This document shows positions 46,201-59,084 of a DNA stretch of 64,000 bases, piece by piece. Location of the stretch: the NCBI RefSeq assembly GCF_000203815.1, contig NW_004457734.1, forward strand, positions 937,233 to 1,001,232, given 5' to 3'. The DNA is from Cavenderia fasciculata (lineage: Eukaryota > Evosea > Eumycetozoa > Acytosteliales > Cavenderiaceae). Within the stretch, counting starts at the first letter, position 1. Each line of letters opens with the position of its first letter. Both the position numbers and the translations under genes were made by a program. The notes beneath the pieces were generated by a model that saw only the letters and a list, made by a program, of their open reading frames with translations, was not told the DNA's origin and ran no database searches.

Positions 46201-49200
46201 ACATTTTGAAAACCACTCTGGTTATACACTCTCAGTACTACTTGGAGGATCAACTCCACTGACATTCACCAAACTCGATCTTGATTTATTGTCAGTTGTA
46301 ATCCCTGCTGGATATGGTAACTCAAAGTACATCAATGTCCAAGTAAATTCAAAGATTTCAGCACCAAACTTTTCATTTGGCTATGCCACTCCATCGATCA
46401 GCACTGTCTTTGTTGAAGAAGGGTATGTCACCATCACTGGTTCCAATTTCTTTACCAGCTCCTCTCTTGTATCTGTCACTGTTGGTGCTGCAGCCTGCAC
46501 ATCACCTACCATTTTGACTGCTCACACTGTCATCCGTTGTGTTGCTCCAGCCAATCCAAGTCTATCAACCTATGTCACCGTCTCTGGTACACAATCCAAC
46601 TCTGTTACACCAACTCTTGCTGCACCAAAGGTAACTTCGGCTACCCTTGTTCCATTCTTTGGTGGGCTAGTGACTATAAGTGGTACAAATTTCTATGGTA
46701 CCTCATCGTCTGTTTCAGTTACTGTCGGAGGTATTGCATGCACGTCAGTCTCTATTGTCACCGTCAATACCCAAATCTCATGTACTGTACCAGCTTCATC
46801 GGGTTCTAAAGCAATCATTGTCACTGCATTTGGTTTGACTTCAAACTCTGATTCATCTGTCGTTTATCAACCACCAACCATTTCATCGGTCACCCAAACT
46901 GCAGCAAATACCATTTCAATTGCCGGAAGTGGGTTTGGAACTACTGCATCAGCTCTATCAATCACTCTTGGAGCATTGACCATTTCCAATACCCTTTGTA
47001 CAGCCGCTAGTACATCTGTTATTTGTTCAAACCTTCCAACCACATTGGTTAATGGGTTGGTTTCAATTTCTGGTTCAAATCAAATTGCATTTAAATTTAC
47101 ACCAACTATCACCACCAGCACACTCTCTGTCACACCACAAAGTACCATCACTATCAATGGTAATCACTTTGATGGACTTGTACCAACCTTTGGTGTACCA
47201 ATTTCATGCACTGGTACCTACACTCAACTAGTTTGTACTTTTACGGCATCGGCTGTTTCAGGACCACTGTATGTGACACCAACACAATCAATCAATGTTG
47301 TGTTCTCACCATATGTCACATCTATCACCCCTGCTGGTCCAGTCACCACAAGTGGATCAACTGTAACGATTCAAGGCGGACACTTTGAAAATCACTCTGG
47401 ATACACCCTTTCAGTGTTGGTTGGAGGATCGGCTCTTTCATCATTTACCAAACTCGATATTGGAACATTGGTTGTTCAAATTCCAGCTGGATACGGCACA
47501 TCCAAGATCATCAACGTTCAAGTAAACTCTATTGTATCACCAAACTTTTCGTTCAACTATGCCTCGCCAACCATTATCAGTGTTGTTGTCGATCAAGGTT
47601 TCTCTACCATTACAGGTACCAACTTTTACTCTGATTCTGCAATTATTGCTGTCACTGTAGGAGCTGCCGCTTGCACATCTCCAACATTCTTGACCGCCCA
47701 CACTACCATTCTTTGTGTCGCTCCAACAGACCCAACCCTTTCAACCAATGTTAAAGTTTCTGGTACTCAATCCAACTCTGTGACACCAACTCTTGCAGCA
47801 CCAAAAGTAACATCAGTATCATCGACAGTCTCTATTTTCGGTGGATTGATTACCATTAATGGTTTCAATTTCTATTCAACTGCATCAGCTGTATCTGTTA
47901 AAGTTGGTGGAATTGCTTGTTCATCAGTCTCCATTGTCGTTGCCAATACCCAAATCTCTTGTGTTGCACCAGCTTCATCAGGTTCAAAGGCTGTTGTCGT
48001 CACAGTATCTACTCGTGTATCCAACTCTGACGTCCTTGCTGTCTATCAACCACCTACCATTTCATCGGTCACTCAAACTGCAGCAAATACCATTTCAATT
48101 GCCGGAAGTGGGTTTGGAACTACTGCATCAGCTCTATCGATCACTCTTGGAGCATCGACCATTTCAAATACACTTTGTACAGCTGCCAGCACATCTGTTA
48201 TTTGTTCGAGTCTCCCAACCACATTGATCAATGGATTAGTTTCAATTTCTGGTTCAAATCAAATCGCATTTAAATTTACACCAATCATCACAACCAGCAC
48301 ACTTTCAACAACACCACAAAGTACGATCACTATCAATGGTAATCACTTTGATTCACTCACACCAACATTTGGAGGATCATCAATCACATGCACTGGTACC
48401 TATACTCAACTAGTTTGTACATTCTTACCAAATTCAGTATCAGGAACATTAAATCTCTCACCATCAGTATCAACATTGGTTACATTTGATCCATTTGTAC
48501 AATCAATTAATCCATCTGGTACCATTCCAACAAGTGGGTCAACGGTTATTGTTCAAGGTGGACATTTTGAAAACCATTCTGGTTACACACTCTCGGTATT
48601 ACTTGGAGGATCAACTCCATTGACATTTACCAAACTCGATCTTGATTCATTATCGGTTCAAATTCCACCAGGAACTGGAACAAATTTTTATTTTGTTGTT
48701 CAAGTAAACGCCAAGATTTCATCACAAGTTGTATTTAGTTATTCACTTCCATCGATCTCCTATACCAAGACCTCTGGTAATCAACTAACCATTGTTGGAT
48801 CAAACTTTGGAAGCCAACTCTCAATCTCACTTGACATTGGTAGTAGTACTGCATCAGTGTCTACTGTCAATCACAACACCATTGTAACAACCATTCCAAA
48901 CAATGCACAACAAACTGATCAAATATTGCTTACGGTTGGGGGCCAATCCACCACCTACTCGTCGGGTATAACTCTTCACCCCTCGATCATTAGTGTTTCT
49001 TCCGTTAGAACTTCTGGTGGAGTTATCACCATCACTGCTGCCTATGCCCCTGTATCGGCCATTCCACAATTTTACCTTTTAGGTAGCACCAACACACCTG
49101 CCGTGGCAATTACTTCGACTCATCCCTACAAGTTTACTTTGACTGCACCAGCTGGGTGTGCCGACCGATTGGTTTCCCTTTCACTCGGATCAAGCCCAAT

Positions 49201-49753
49201 CTCTAGTGTTGGAACCATCAACTACTTGCAACCATCCATCACATCAGTATCCAATCCACCCTTTCAAAGTATTGCCCCCATCACCATCACTGGTGTCAAT
49301 TTGCCAGCAAGTGGTATATCATTTATCTATGTATCCGATATAAGATACATGTGTACCAACATTCAATACGTAGGTGATACTACCATCACCTGCTCTTTTG
49401 ATGGATTAAACTTGCATCCTCCCTACCAAACCATCAGTCCAGTATACGGTGATCCACCTATGACCATATATATGGTTGGAGCATGCTCCACAATCTCTGC
49501 CAATGTGTTCAAGTACCAACCCATTGCCATTACCACGGTCATTCCAATGTACAACTCCATCGAGATTAAAGGTACTGGATTCATATTCAAGGTTACTGGA
49601 CCAGTTGTCATGATAGACAGTCCTACCTCTACACCATTGACTGGTTGCTCCTATACCACTACTACTGTTACATGTGATATGACCTACCAATTATATCCCC
49701 CTTATGTAATCTACCTTGAAGGTGGTCCATACAGAGCTATTTATGAAAATTAA
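43256..49753 (+). CDS. Giant secreted C-type lectin-like / IPT-TIG repeat protein
   Basis: Exons 43256-43426, 43576-44848 and 44937-49753 encode 2086 residues. A signal peptide (KKKVFVLLFFLGFLQSFAWA, about 11-30) leads to a C-type lectin-like domain (about 35-170: GYLATITSQAEM, AWISGSDDKEQGIWRY, two later Cys). The rest is a string of about 14 IPT/TIG beta-sandwiches of about 80 residues with repeated YxPPTI, VTVGGxxC and VPASSGS motifs. Residues about 640-1800 form a higher-order repeat of three 393-residue units. The C-terminus (PYRAIYEN) has no membrane helix or GPI-like tail, so a soluble extracellular or matrix protein is expected. Dictyostelid TIG proteins include the Tgr allorecognition receptors, but those are membrane-anchored and lack a lectin domain. 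Carbohydrate or cell-surface binding is inference. Confidence 0.9.
43479..43614. repeat. Perfect 34-bp inverted repeat across intron 1 / exon 2
   Basis: Bases 43479-43512, inside intron 1 of the lectin/TIG gene, are the exact reverse complement of 43581-43614, which encode the first residues of exon 2 just after the splice acceptor. The spacer is 68 bp and includes the polypyrimidine tract and acceptor (43574-43575). Confidence 0.93.
45190..48730 (+). repeat. Three tandem 1179-bp coding repeats
   Basis: Matching points recur exactly 1179 bp apart (for example 45721, 46900, 48079) through three units of 393 codons, each holding about five TIG domains. The stretch at 45471-45720 differs from that at 47829-48078 at only about four bases, including silent sites, whereas the middle unit is strongly diverged there. 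Elsewhere the middle and third units are the closest pair. Confidence 0.92.
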
Positions 49754-49821
49754 CAATAAATAAATAAATAAATAAATAAATAATAATTGTTACTGTTATA
49801 AATGAGATTATTTAAATTGAT

Positions 49822-51168
49822 TTATTTCTTAATTGTGAAATATAAAATGACAGCCAAAACACCAGCGACGATGAAAAGGATAAGAGCGAGCCAACACATT
49901 TTAGTTCTAGCCGAACGTTGATGCTGGCTTGCTTGTTTAATTTGTACAACACCTTCTTGAGTATTCATGACGGTAGATTCGAGACTGTGCTCGATAGTGT
50001 TCAACATGACACCTTGTTCAGAGACCAAATTGGAGAGATCCATAAAGATTTCATTAATCTCGACGATGGATTGTTCGATTTGACGAATACCATCCTCACG
50101 TTCTTGGATGATAGAGTTTTGGTATTCTCTCTCTGACTCTACTTGACTCAATTGTTGACGACGAGATGCTTCCAATAAACTTTGGTTTTCTCTTTCAGTA
50201 TCGTTTTCCTCTTCCTCATAGAATTGATTGTTGCCACCATATCTTCCAAATTGTTGTTGTTGTTGTTGTTGCTGTTGTGGTTGTGGTTTGTTTTGTTGTG
50301 GTAATGGTGTAGATCTTTCCTTCTTTGTTGCAACTTGTGCAATCTCTTGGAATTGTTGTAAACATGCATTATATTCTTTTACTAATTTTTGATATGATAA
50401 TTTCTATAAAACAAAAGAAAAAAGAAATAAAGAAAGAAGAATATTAGAAATCATTAAAGAGAGTATGGATGATGATGAGGATTGGTTGGTTGGTTCATAC
50501 AGTTTTTTGATCTCTGGCACGACTGGCTAAACTTGTTAAAGTCTTAACCTTTGATGATTCTGATGAAATGAGTTGGGTAGTTGAAGAAACACAAGTACGA
50601 CTATAAGTAGGGGAATAAAATATATATGTTAGTTCGATAAAGCATGCTAGATATTTTGATCGGTTGTTGTTTGTTTTACTGTTGTTGATTCATACATTTT
50701 GTCTCTAACTTCCATAGTATCTTTTGGAGTACCTAATTGTTGAACCAATCTCGTAAGTGTTGATACGGCTACTGTAATTTGATGTATATTTTTGGTGGTT
50801 GCTTGGTACTCTGGAGAAAAACCATTATCATCATATGAAGATAGTCCATTGTTATTGCTATTGTTGTTGTTGTTGTTGTTGTATCCGTTACCACCTCCAT
50901 AATCATCTACATCAATGAGATATTGCTGTTGTTGTTGTGGTCTACCTCCTTGATTGTTGTTATAACTACCACCTTGTTGTTGGTATCCTCCTTGTTGTTG
51001 GTTGAATCCACCTTGTTGTTGATTATTATATCCTCCTTGTTGTTGTTGGTTAAATCCACCTTGTTGTTGATTATATCCTCCACCTCCACCAAATCTATTA
51101 TTATTAGAGTTGTTATTATTATAACCTCCTCCGTATCCACTATTATTGTTATTATTATTATTGTACAT
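49822..51168 (-). CDS. Qa-SNARE, syntaxin 7-like
   Basis: Exons 51168-50696, 50600-50501 and 50403-49822 encode 384 residues. The first 100 residues are Gly/Asn/Gln-rich, with repeats of GGFNQQQGGY type. The Habc helices follow: IHQITVAVSTLTRLVQQLGTP, as in syntaxin 7, SSTTQLISSESSKVKTLTS, KLSYQKLVKEYNACLQQFQ. The SNARE helix REDGIRQIEQSIVEINEIF... has the zero-layer Gln in LVSEQG, and the anchor (WLALILFIVAGVLAVILYF) is followed by TIKK. It should drive fusion among early and late endosomes. The prion-like N-terminal extension is not usual for syntaxin 7. Exon 2 (100 nt) supplies one of the Habc helices. Confidence 0.92.
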
Positions 51169-51285
51169 GTTTTTGATTTATTTATCTCTCTCTCTATATG
51201 TATTACTATCGAAACTATAGTCTCTCTCTCTAGAGTTGTGTAAACTTGTTCTTTACTAAAATGAATAAACAAACAAACAAGTTGT

Positions 51286-51316
<31 letters not shown>

Positions 51317-52159
51317 AGTTTGATTTAAATATCGACTTGAAAATGTGATAATAGAATGAGAGTAATATAAAAGTTTATCTCTCTCTTTTTTTTTTTTTCT
51401 ATCTGTTTGTTTGACTAATGCAGTAAAAATAATCAATAAATTTATTATTATTACCTTGTTCGTTTCCTCCAATTTCAGGGGTCACCTCTCCTCTCTAATT
51501 TTTGAAATTAATTTTTTCACCGGAACTTTCAGGCGATGCTCTCTCCCTCTTTGTTCATCGAAGAGAGTGTCCGAGATCATTAAATGTTGGTCATAACCTA
51601 ATTGTTTCTTAAAACGATCGATTACACAACTCACTCATATCAATCATTCCGTCTATCCTATTTTCTATCTGTTCACTACATCTTTGGAGCATATGATATG
51701 TTTATCAAGACAACATATTACTTCATTTTTCAATGTTGCTTACAACAAAAATATCTAAAACACCCGCAAAGTTTATAACTCTAGAATTAATTGAATGAAT
51801 AAAGTTAGTTTAGTTAAAGATATTTCTTTTCTTTTCAATTCAATCTCATCCCAACTTCTACAGTATCAGAATCCAAGTTTAACTTAATAATTATTTATTA
51901 AAATTAATTAATTAAAATTCGAACCACACAATTGTTACAACAGCAATATTTTTGTTCTTCACCAATGCAATGGTGTTGACAACAATCGTCATAAAGTGAT
52001 TTACTAAAACAATTTTTTTACAAAATATTCATTAATAACAGAGGACACTGTTTAGTGTTTCATATGAATTAAACTCGACTTCAAGTTTTAAAAAACAATT
52101 AATATTATTATTTATTTTATAGTAAGAGAAATGAAAGAATAGTCAGAGATAGAGATAAG
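51169..52159. other. Divergent intergenic region, 1.0 kb, with a Cys-rich open segment
   Basis: Upstream DNA of the syntaxin (minus) and PLAC8 (plus) genes. It has a GTT run at about 51283-51313, a GC-richer patch at 51475-51600, and on the minus strand at about 52009-51905 an acceptor-like TTGTTTTAG followed by a Cys-rich frame (CCQHHC...CCCNNC) ending in TAA. No start codon or upstream exon could be tied to it, so it is not called as a gene. Confidence 0.45.
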
Positions 52160-52647
52160 ATGGATAATCAATCTATAGGTACTTCATGGGATTTTTCCCT
52201 ATTTGGATGCTGTTCAGCTCCGTTTGTAAGTAAAAAGATATCTTTTACCAAAATACATTATCATTCCTCCTTTTTAATACTTACTTATACTTATTCCTTT
52301 ATTAGATATCATTTTTATCATGTGCATTTTGTCCATGTCAAGTAGCAAGACAAAGAGCAACTACTTTTAAAAAGTTTGGATGTGGAGATTGTTTATTTTC
52401 GATATGTTGTTTTCCCTGTGCATCATGTATCAATAGACGTAGAATTAGACAAAATTATGATATCGTAGGAAACGATATTGGAGATTGTTGCTGTACTTGT
52501 CTATGTGGTTGCTGTACTGTTGTTCAACATGCCAGAGAATTAGATCTCAAGGGAGATAGACCAGGAGGGTTATTCATGGAAAAAGGTCCAAAAAAATTAC
52601 ATGATGAAGAAACTGCAAGTAATACAACTGCTCATCATGATGAATAG
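52160..52647 (+). CDS. PLAC8-family cysteine-rich protein
   Basis: Exons 52160-52225 and 52306-52647 encode 135 residues. The PLAC8 signature is complete: WDFSLFGCCSAPF, SCAFCPCQVARQR, CCFPCASCINRRRIRQNYDIVGNDIGDCCCTCLCGCCTVVQHAREL. The hydrophobic Cys clusters may sit in or on the membrane. Family members (cornifelin, plant FW2.2/PCR) affect cell size or divalent metal transport; which role applies here cannot be told. The acidic, His-containing tail (DEETASNTTAHHDE) could be a metal ligand, but that is speculation. Confidence 0.92.
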
Positions 52648-52897
52648 AATAAAATAATAAATTAATTCAAATAAATTAAACAAACATAGCCAAAAATAAT
52701 AATTGAATTAGATAGAAAAAAAAGAAGTTAATATTTTATTTTATATTTTATAATGGTTGTAATGTAATGGTAATTATTATTAATAATTATGATTGGTTAT
52801 TAATAATATTTGTTGTTATTGTTGTTGTTGGTTAATATTATAGGGGTTGTTAGGGTTATAGGAGTATTTGTATTGTATTTGTATTTTTGGAATTAAA

Positions 52898-55349
52898 TTA
52901 AATAGAAAACATTTTAAACCATTTTCTATTATCATTAAAGAATTCAGTAATGTTGGAGATGATACCACGATTGAATACATTCCATTTACCATCTTTTCGG
53001 AGGTAAGAGTATTTGTTCATATTGATTACTTCATTGGTGGTATAGTTGAATAGAATGCCCAACAATTGAGCAGACAATAACTTCCAAATCCAAATCCAAG
53101 CAATCATACCATAAACGAAAAAGATTGAAATCATACGATGTGTATCATAATAATAGCTCAATGCATTAATCATATTACCATATTCCAATACTGGTCCATT
53201 TATATCTGCTTTATAAACTATAAAAACAAAATAATAAGTATAATTAAACATCGAGTTTAATCTTTATAATGTCTTTTTTTTTTTTTTTTTGTTTGGTTAC
53301 TTACAATGATAGGCAACATAATACATTGGAACTGCAACCAAACTATAACTAAATAACATTAATATAAACATACGATGATTATTTGTACCAACACAATTGT
53401 TGATCCAAATACAATGATGATCATATCTAGCTACACAAACTTGACAAAATTTACAATGTTTTGATCTAATTGGTCTATTTGTCTAAAAAAGAAGAAATAA
53501 ATAAATAAATAAATAATAAATAATTTTTGTTCCTATTTCTTTTTTTACATACAAAACAAGTAACACAAATTTCTGGAGTTGGTTGATTATTTTCCAAACA
53601 AGTTAAAAATGATTGATGATCATTTTCAACGGTAGATTTAACTACACCTGGATCGGTAAAAGGTAATTTACATAGGCAGTAGAAAAAGACGGCACTAAAG
53701 ATATTGATGATTACATGAGAGAATACAAATTCGGTAGTGTCCCAAAACATCAACAAAAAGTATGACCACCAACATATAGTACATCCAATAATCCACCAAG
53801 ACACTGGTAAGGGATTAGGTGAATCAGGAGGCCAAAACTTTGTCAATGCCAACCTTGCCAAATTACCATACAATATCAATAAAGGAATCGAAAAATAAAT
53901 CTTAAAACTTAATAAAGTGATAAAGAATAAAAAGTTTCCCAACATTGCTAATATTATCCAAAATGTATTATTATTTTCATATCCCTAAAGAGAAAGAAAA
54001 ATAAATAAAAAGGAAAATTAAAACATAAATTAGTATATGTATTATTAATTAAATTATTTGATATTATTTATCATTTTTTACCTTTTTTTCAATATTTGTA
54101 TGAACATGATGTTCTTCAACTTGTTTTAAAAACTTTAAAACTGGATCAGTTGATCTTGTTTTTGCCAATTCTCTTGCTGTTTTATTATCATTATCCTAAA
54201 AAAAAAAAAAATTAAAATAATTAGTTATTAATTAATTAATTAAATGTTTGTTTTATATTTAATATATTTACTCTTATAGTTATTGAAGCACTTTCTTCAT
54301 AAAGTACTTTAACAGCTTCATAATAACCTTTATAAGCAGCCCAATGGAAAGGAGTTCTACCAAGATTATCCAAACAATTAATCTCTGCTCCTTTTCTTAA
54401 AAAGAATCTAATTAATTTAACATTTCCCTATATATATATGATATATAAAACATTAGTAACTATTACTTTCTTAGATATCAGTATGTTGACTTACGGCAAA
54501 AGCAGCCCAATGAAGAGCAGTATGACCTTCATCATCTTTTGAAGTGACAGGCATACCACGATGCATGAGGTATCTGACTAGATGAATGTTATCGATGGGG
54601 GCAGAAGAGGAGTTGTTTGAAAAGGATACTGATACGGTTGGTTGAGAACATGACAAGAGTAGACAGTTGAGTCCACGCTTATCACGACGATAAATATCGC
54701 CACCAGCCTGTGTTACTAGATAATTTACAAGATTAACGTCACCTGAAAGACAGGCCCAATGTAATGGTGTTTGCCATTGTTCAATGTTTGGTGCATTGAC
54801 ATCGGCACCCTTTGAAACCAAATAGTATACAATGGTTGTATGGCGTCTAAAACATGCCCAATGCAATGCTGTATTTCCTTGAACATCCTTTTGATTCAAG
54901 ATTGATTTAATGATTCTTGATGGTCCAATCGATGACGACGATGACGATGACGATGACGAAGACGATATTGATGGTGAACCACCAGCAGCAGCGGTAGTAG
55001 AGCCATTTGGTGAAGTTGTATAATTTGAATAGGATGAATAAGGAGTCAATGAATTCTTATTCTCTAATCGTTTAATTGTATCTTTGATTGCTTCTAAATC
55101 TCCAGATGAAGAATAATGAATCAATTCAGATACAATAGCTTCATTTTGATTATTGTAATGAATACCACTATTATTATTACTACTATGATGATGATGATTA
55201 TTTGTTGTTACTTTATTTTGTGATTTAATTTTACTATTATTACTATTATTATTACTATTATTATTATTATTATTACTATCTACATTTTCATTATCAGAGT
55301 TGTATGAAATATCATCATCTTCATCATCTGTAAATGTATGACTTGTCAT
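52898..55349 (-). CDS. Ankyrin-repeat DHHC palmitoyltransferase (AKR1/ZDHHC17-like)
   Basis: Six exons (55349-54495, 54427-54272, 54195-54082, 53984-53553, 53482-53305, 53217-52898) encode 684 residues. After an acidic and Asn/Ser-rich start come six ankyrin repeats (for example [79 protein letters not shown]). Four or more membrane helices follow, with the Cys-rich domain [19 protein letters not shown] between them (DHHC at 540-543) and [18 protein letters not shown]17 and yeast Akr1 use the ankyrin repeats to choose substrates. All catalytic residues are present. This is the second DHHC enzyme in the window. Confidence 0.94.
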
Positions 55350-56081
55350 TCCTTACTATTATAAACTCTTTCTTCTTATTCTATCTACAGTACATATATT
55401 ATATATATTAATATCTATTAAAAGCTCTTTGAAGCTCTCTTCTCTATTTTTTAAAAAACGTAATCGTTGACGGTGTTTTTTTTTTTTTATAAAATTTTAT
55501 ATAAACTATCTGTCTTGAGGTCCTTTTTAAAAATATATGTATAAAAAGGATTCTAGAATAGAGAATAAATAATTAAAAATACAGTGATGATGAATGAACA
55601 AAGGTGATGGGTGTTAGCATTATAGACACAGGAGCAGAGAGAGGAGGATAGGGGTGGTTTTTCTAGAATCCAAGGCAGATCATTGTTGTTGCTTGGGATC
55701 TGAGGTGCCCGTAACAAAAAACACCAAACAAAAAAAAAAAAAATTAAAATTTTATGGTTTCTTGGATATTTTTTTAATTTTTTATATTCAAAATATCTTT
55801 GGTGTTTTAAAATTTTAAATAAATCAGAGGAGGACTCTTTCCCTAGCTTCGATTTCCTTCCAATCATAAAACACTTGTCATGTGATCTTTGCTCTCTCTA
55901 ATCAACATATCTACATGTTCGAACGGTTTGGAAAATCCATTCATCCATTCATCACAACTTAAACAAACATTTTGGAAAAAGATAGAAAGAAAGAAAAGAA
56001 TTGGAAAAGTAATTGAAAGATTACGGTTTATATTTATAGAAATACTATTATTAATGATTAATTATTAATTATTAATTATTA
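55350..56081. other. Intergenic, 0.73 kb
   Basis: Between the end of the HTTM gene and the start of the DHHC gene, both minus strand. Short A and T runs (about 55480, 55730) and TTAATTATTAA repeats (about 56048-56078). A minus-strand 104-codon frame at 55553-55867 is low in information and unlike the neighbours; not called. Confidence 0.45.
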
Positions 56082-58459
56082 TTATGCTTGTTGTTGAATT
56101 TGTTCGGTTTGTTGAGTTTGTTGTTGAGTTTGTTGTTGTTGTTCATTCTGTTGAATTTGTTGAGGAGCAGCTGTAACGGGTGGAGGAGGGATTGTTGGAG
56201 CAACAATAGCAGGTTTTTCATAACAGACGTGACTCCAGAGGACAATGTCGTTGAGAGGTGACCGTGTGCCATCGAGATGTTGCTTTTCATTTCGATAGAC
56301 AATATTGAATTTGTGGAGTCGTTCGTTACCTTGGTGACGGAGGTTCCATTCACGACATACCCATCTACCCATACCTAGACGGATGAGTTCGTAACCACCG
56401 CCAGTATTCATGTTTTCGTATACCTTGAACCAGCGATGGTTACCGATACATGGGGCATAGGGATATGGCTTTTCACGAGAGTATGGGGCGGGGTTACCCT
56501 TCCATGTAAACAGTCCTTCGTTATTCCACATTTCCATCTGCGTGCCGTCATCTAGTTCACCTTCAAATGTGTACCACCAATGGATGGCAGGCGGACGTGG
56601 GGAAAACATAGACCACATCTGGTCGAGACGCAGCGAGAAGAGTACCCAGTTGAGTTGGGGTGGCAGGCCAATTGGAAGACCGCAATCGACCGTGTTACAG
56701 TTCCAACCAAGTGCCAACAAGATAGAGGCGAGAGCGACGACGTTGAAAAAGGCGTGTTTGGACATTTTAATGAATCGAACCTTTCGGTTGAGACGGCGGT
56801 AGTAGTGGTTGGTCGCTTCATCCGGTACGCTACCTCCGATACTTTCCAGAACTGGGTATTGGTGGTGATTGTTTTGGTAGTAGTGTTGTTGGTGGTGGTT
56901 GTTAGTCTCGAGGGAGGGTGATTGGGGACGTACGACGAGAATCTCATCGCGCACCTTGTTGACAGTACGCTCGACAAAATCAACCGATTTCTTGAGATAA
57001 TATTGGACCATGCGAATCTCGAGAACTCTTGAGATTGGCCAGAGCAATGGAGACGCGCGACAAATCGATGCTAGTGCCTTGACACCTGTGTGTCGGATAC
57101 CTTTATGGTCCTTGGTGATGATCCAGTTACCGTGTGGCGTACCGATATCAATCGACTCGGATGCCGCTCCATCCATCAGACGTGACTCTTTTTCATCGGA
57201 TGATGATGGAGCTGGTCCAACCTCTACCTCGGGCAATAAAAAGAATGTACTGGCAAGAGCAGCCATAATGTATCCCGGACGCCCATTATAGTATATTTGG
57301 AAGTCACAACGCTCCTTGGTACGAACACGGTCCATGATCTTGTCCCACAAGTAGGTTGGGAACAACAACAACGATCCAGTTGCACAAATGGGACTGAAAA
57401 TACCCAAACGCATAAACAACCCAAATCCAACATGCAACATAAAGAATCCAAGTGCTCCAATAATCTTTAATGGGGCAGTCCAAACAGGCGACAAACATAA
57501 AAGGATACCAAAACCTTCGTAATACAGTACACCCACTGTCATAAACTTGAGCAAAACGGGAAAGTTGAGGGCAAACTCTGCTGCAAAAGTTCTAAAGTAA
57601 TCCAATTGCAATGCAAAATAAGTAGCAGTATAATCCTTTCTCCATTCATCACCAGTCTTGTGTACATAAGAAAATACATAAAGGAAAAAGATTTGTAAAA
57701 TAATTGCAAATGATGCTAGAAAAATAAAAGGAAAAGGAAAATAGGTGAGAAGATTTTAAATAAATAAATATTTGTTTAACTTACCAAAATTTGTTATATT
57801 ATATTTTTTAGTTTCTCTTCTTAGAACATTTCTTTTAAATGCACTATCGATTGACCACACAGAACCAATTGGTAAAAAGAATGCAAAGTAACTAATAACT
57901 CTCATATATACATCTCCACCATGTCCAACTATATTATTTCTTGCTTGTAATGATAAAACAAAAATATAATGTAAAAACATTGATAATCTTGATCGATATC
58001 TAAATAATATATTAAAATAAAAAAAAAAGATTAGATTAAATTGTTGATTCCAATTTGATTATAAAGACTAGACATACCCAATCATTACACTAAAACAAAT
58101 AACAATATTAACTAAAAATAAGAATTGCATAAATGGAACTGCTCCACTCATTAAATGGAATGAAAACCAATTGGTATTCCAATAATTATCTGCTACTACT
58201 GCTCTTGGTAAGAATCCTTCATCTATAGTATAATTGAATAAGTTAAATCTATAAATTGATTTTATATTTCTATCTATCTTTTTATGATCATACCTGAATA
58301 ATGTGCTTTAATATCAGGCCATCTTTCTAGAATATCAACCATGCCAATAAATCCAACAAAGAATCTAAAAACAGCCAATGCTCTCTTGTCAACACCCAAT
58401 ATAGTCTCCAGTTTACTCACTGGTACTGATATTGTCTTTTTGCCATGTGTAAGTACCAT
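56082..58459 (-). CDS. HTTM-domain membrane protein (gamma-carboxylase-like)
   Basis: Exons 58459-58294, 58222-58078, 57999-57785 and 57715-56082 encode 719 residues. The first 450 residues are a horizontally transferred transmembrane (HTTM) domain, as in vitamin K-dependent gamma-carboxylase and its bacterial relatives: LAVFRFFVGFIGMVDILERW, NWFSFHLMSG, YRSRLSMFLHYIFVLSLQARNN, GDVYMRVISYFAFFLPIG, TVGVLYYEGFGILLCL and a string of helices. A luminal/cytosolic C-terminal part has W-rich segments (MWSMFSPRPPAIHWWYTFEGEL) and a Gln-rich tail. Substrate unknown; true carboxylase activity is not implied. The last exon has high coding G+C. Confidence 0.85.
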
Positions 58460-59084
58460 TATTATTATTATTTGATCATTAGATATATATAAATATAAAA
58501 AAAAAAGAAAGATAGGGATTTAAACAATGAGAGAGAGAGAGAGATGATGAAAAAGATAATGGTATGGTATAAGAAAGAGGAGTAAAAAGTAACTGATTGA
58601 TTGTTGTTGTTACAATGATGATAATATGGTATTGATGTTAAACCATCTTTATCATTTTAAAAAGAGAATGGGAGTGCAAGTGCAATTGCATTTGTGTGTG
58701 TTTACAGACTCTTTTATAAAAGAACCCCCACATCCCTACTACAACAAATTAACAACAACAGATTTATGAGTGTGGCCATCACTATGATTGTGTGAGTGAG
58801 AGGAGTTGCCACCTGACTTTATTTTTTAGACAGGGGTTTAAATAATTATAAAACACCCCCTTCACACCATTGTTTTGATTGATGAGAGTGTTACCATACA
58901 ATGGTGATTTAAAAAAAGCGAGATTTTCTAAAGTGATTGGTGGTGTGTGGTACCATTTCATTTCATTTGAGTTGTTGGTAATTTCTAAAATTTTGGTTGA
59001 TTTGTACAATGGATTTCAGCATCGTCATCATCATTCATCTGATCTGATCAGTTTTGATGGAAATGACTTGTATCCTTACTCCAT
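58460..59084. other. Intergenic, 0.63 kb
   Basis: Upstream of the HTTM gene and downstream of the SLX4-like gene. A GA repeat at about 58529-58543 and AT-rich DNA; a 75-80-codon open frame on either strand near 58780-59118 shows no recognisable product. Confidence 0.4.

Noticed and set aside
55553-55867. 104-codon minus-strand frame
   Set aside because: Phe/Lys/Ile-rich without domain or splice context, in DNA with intergenic composition.
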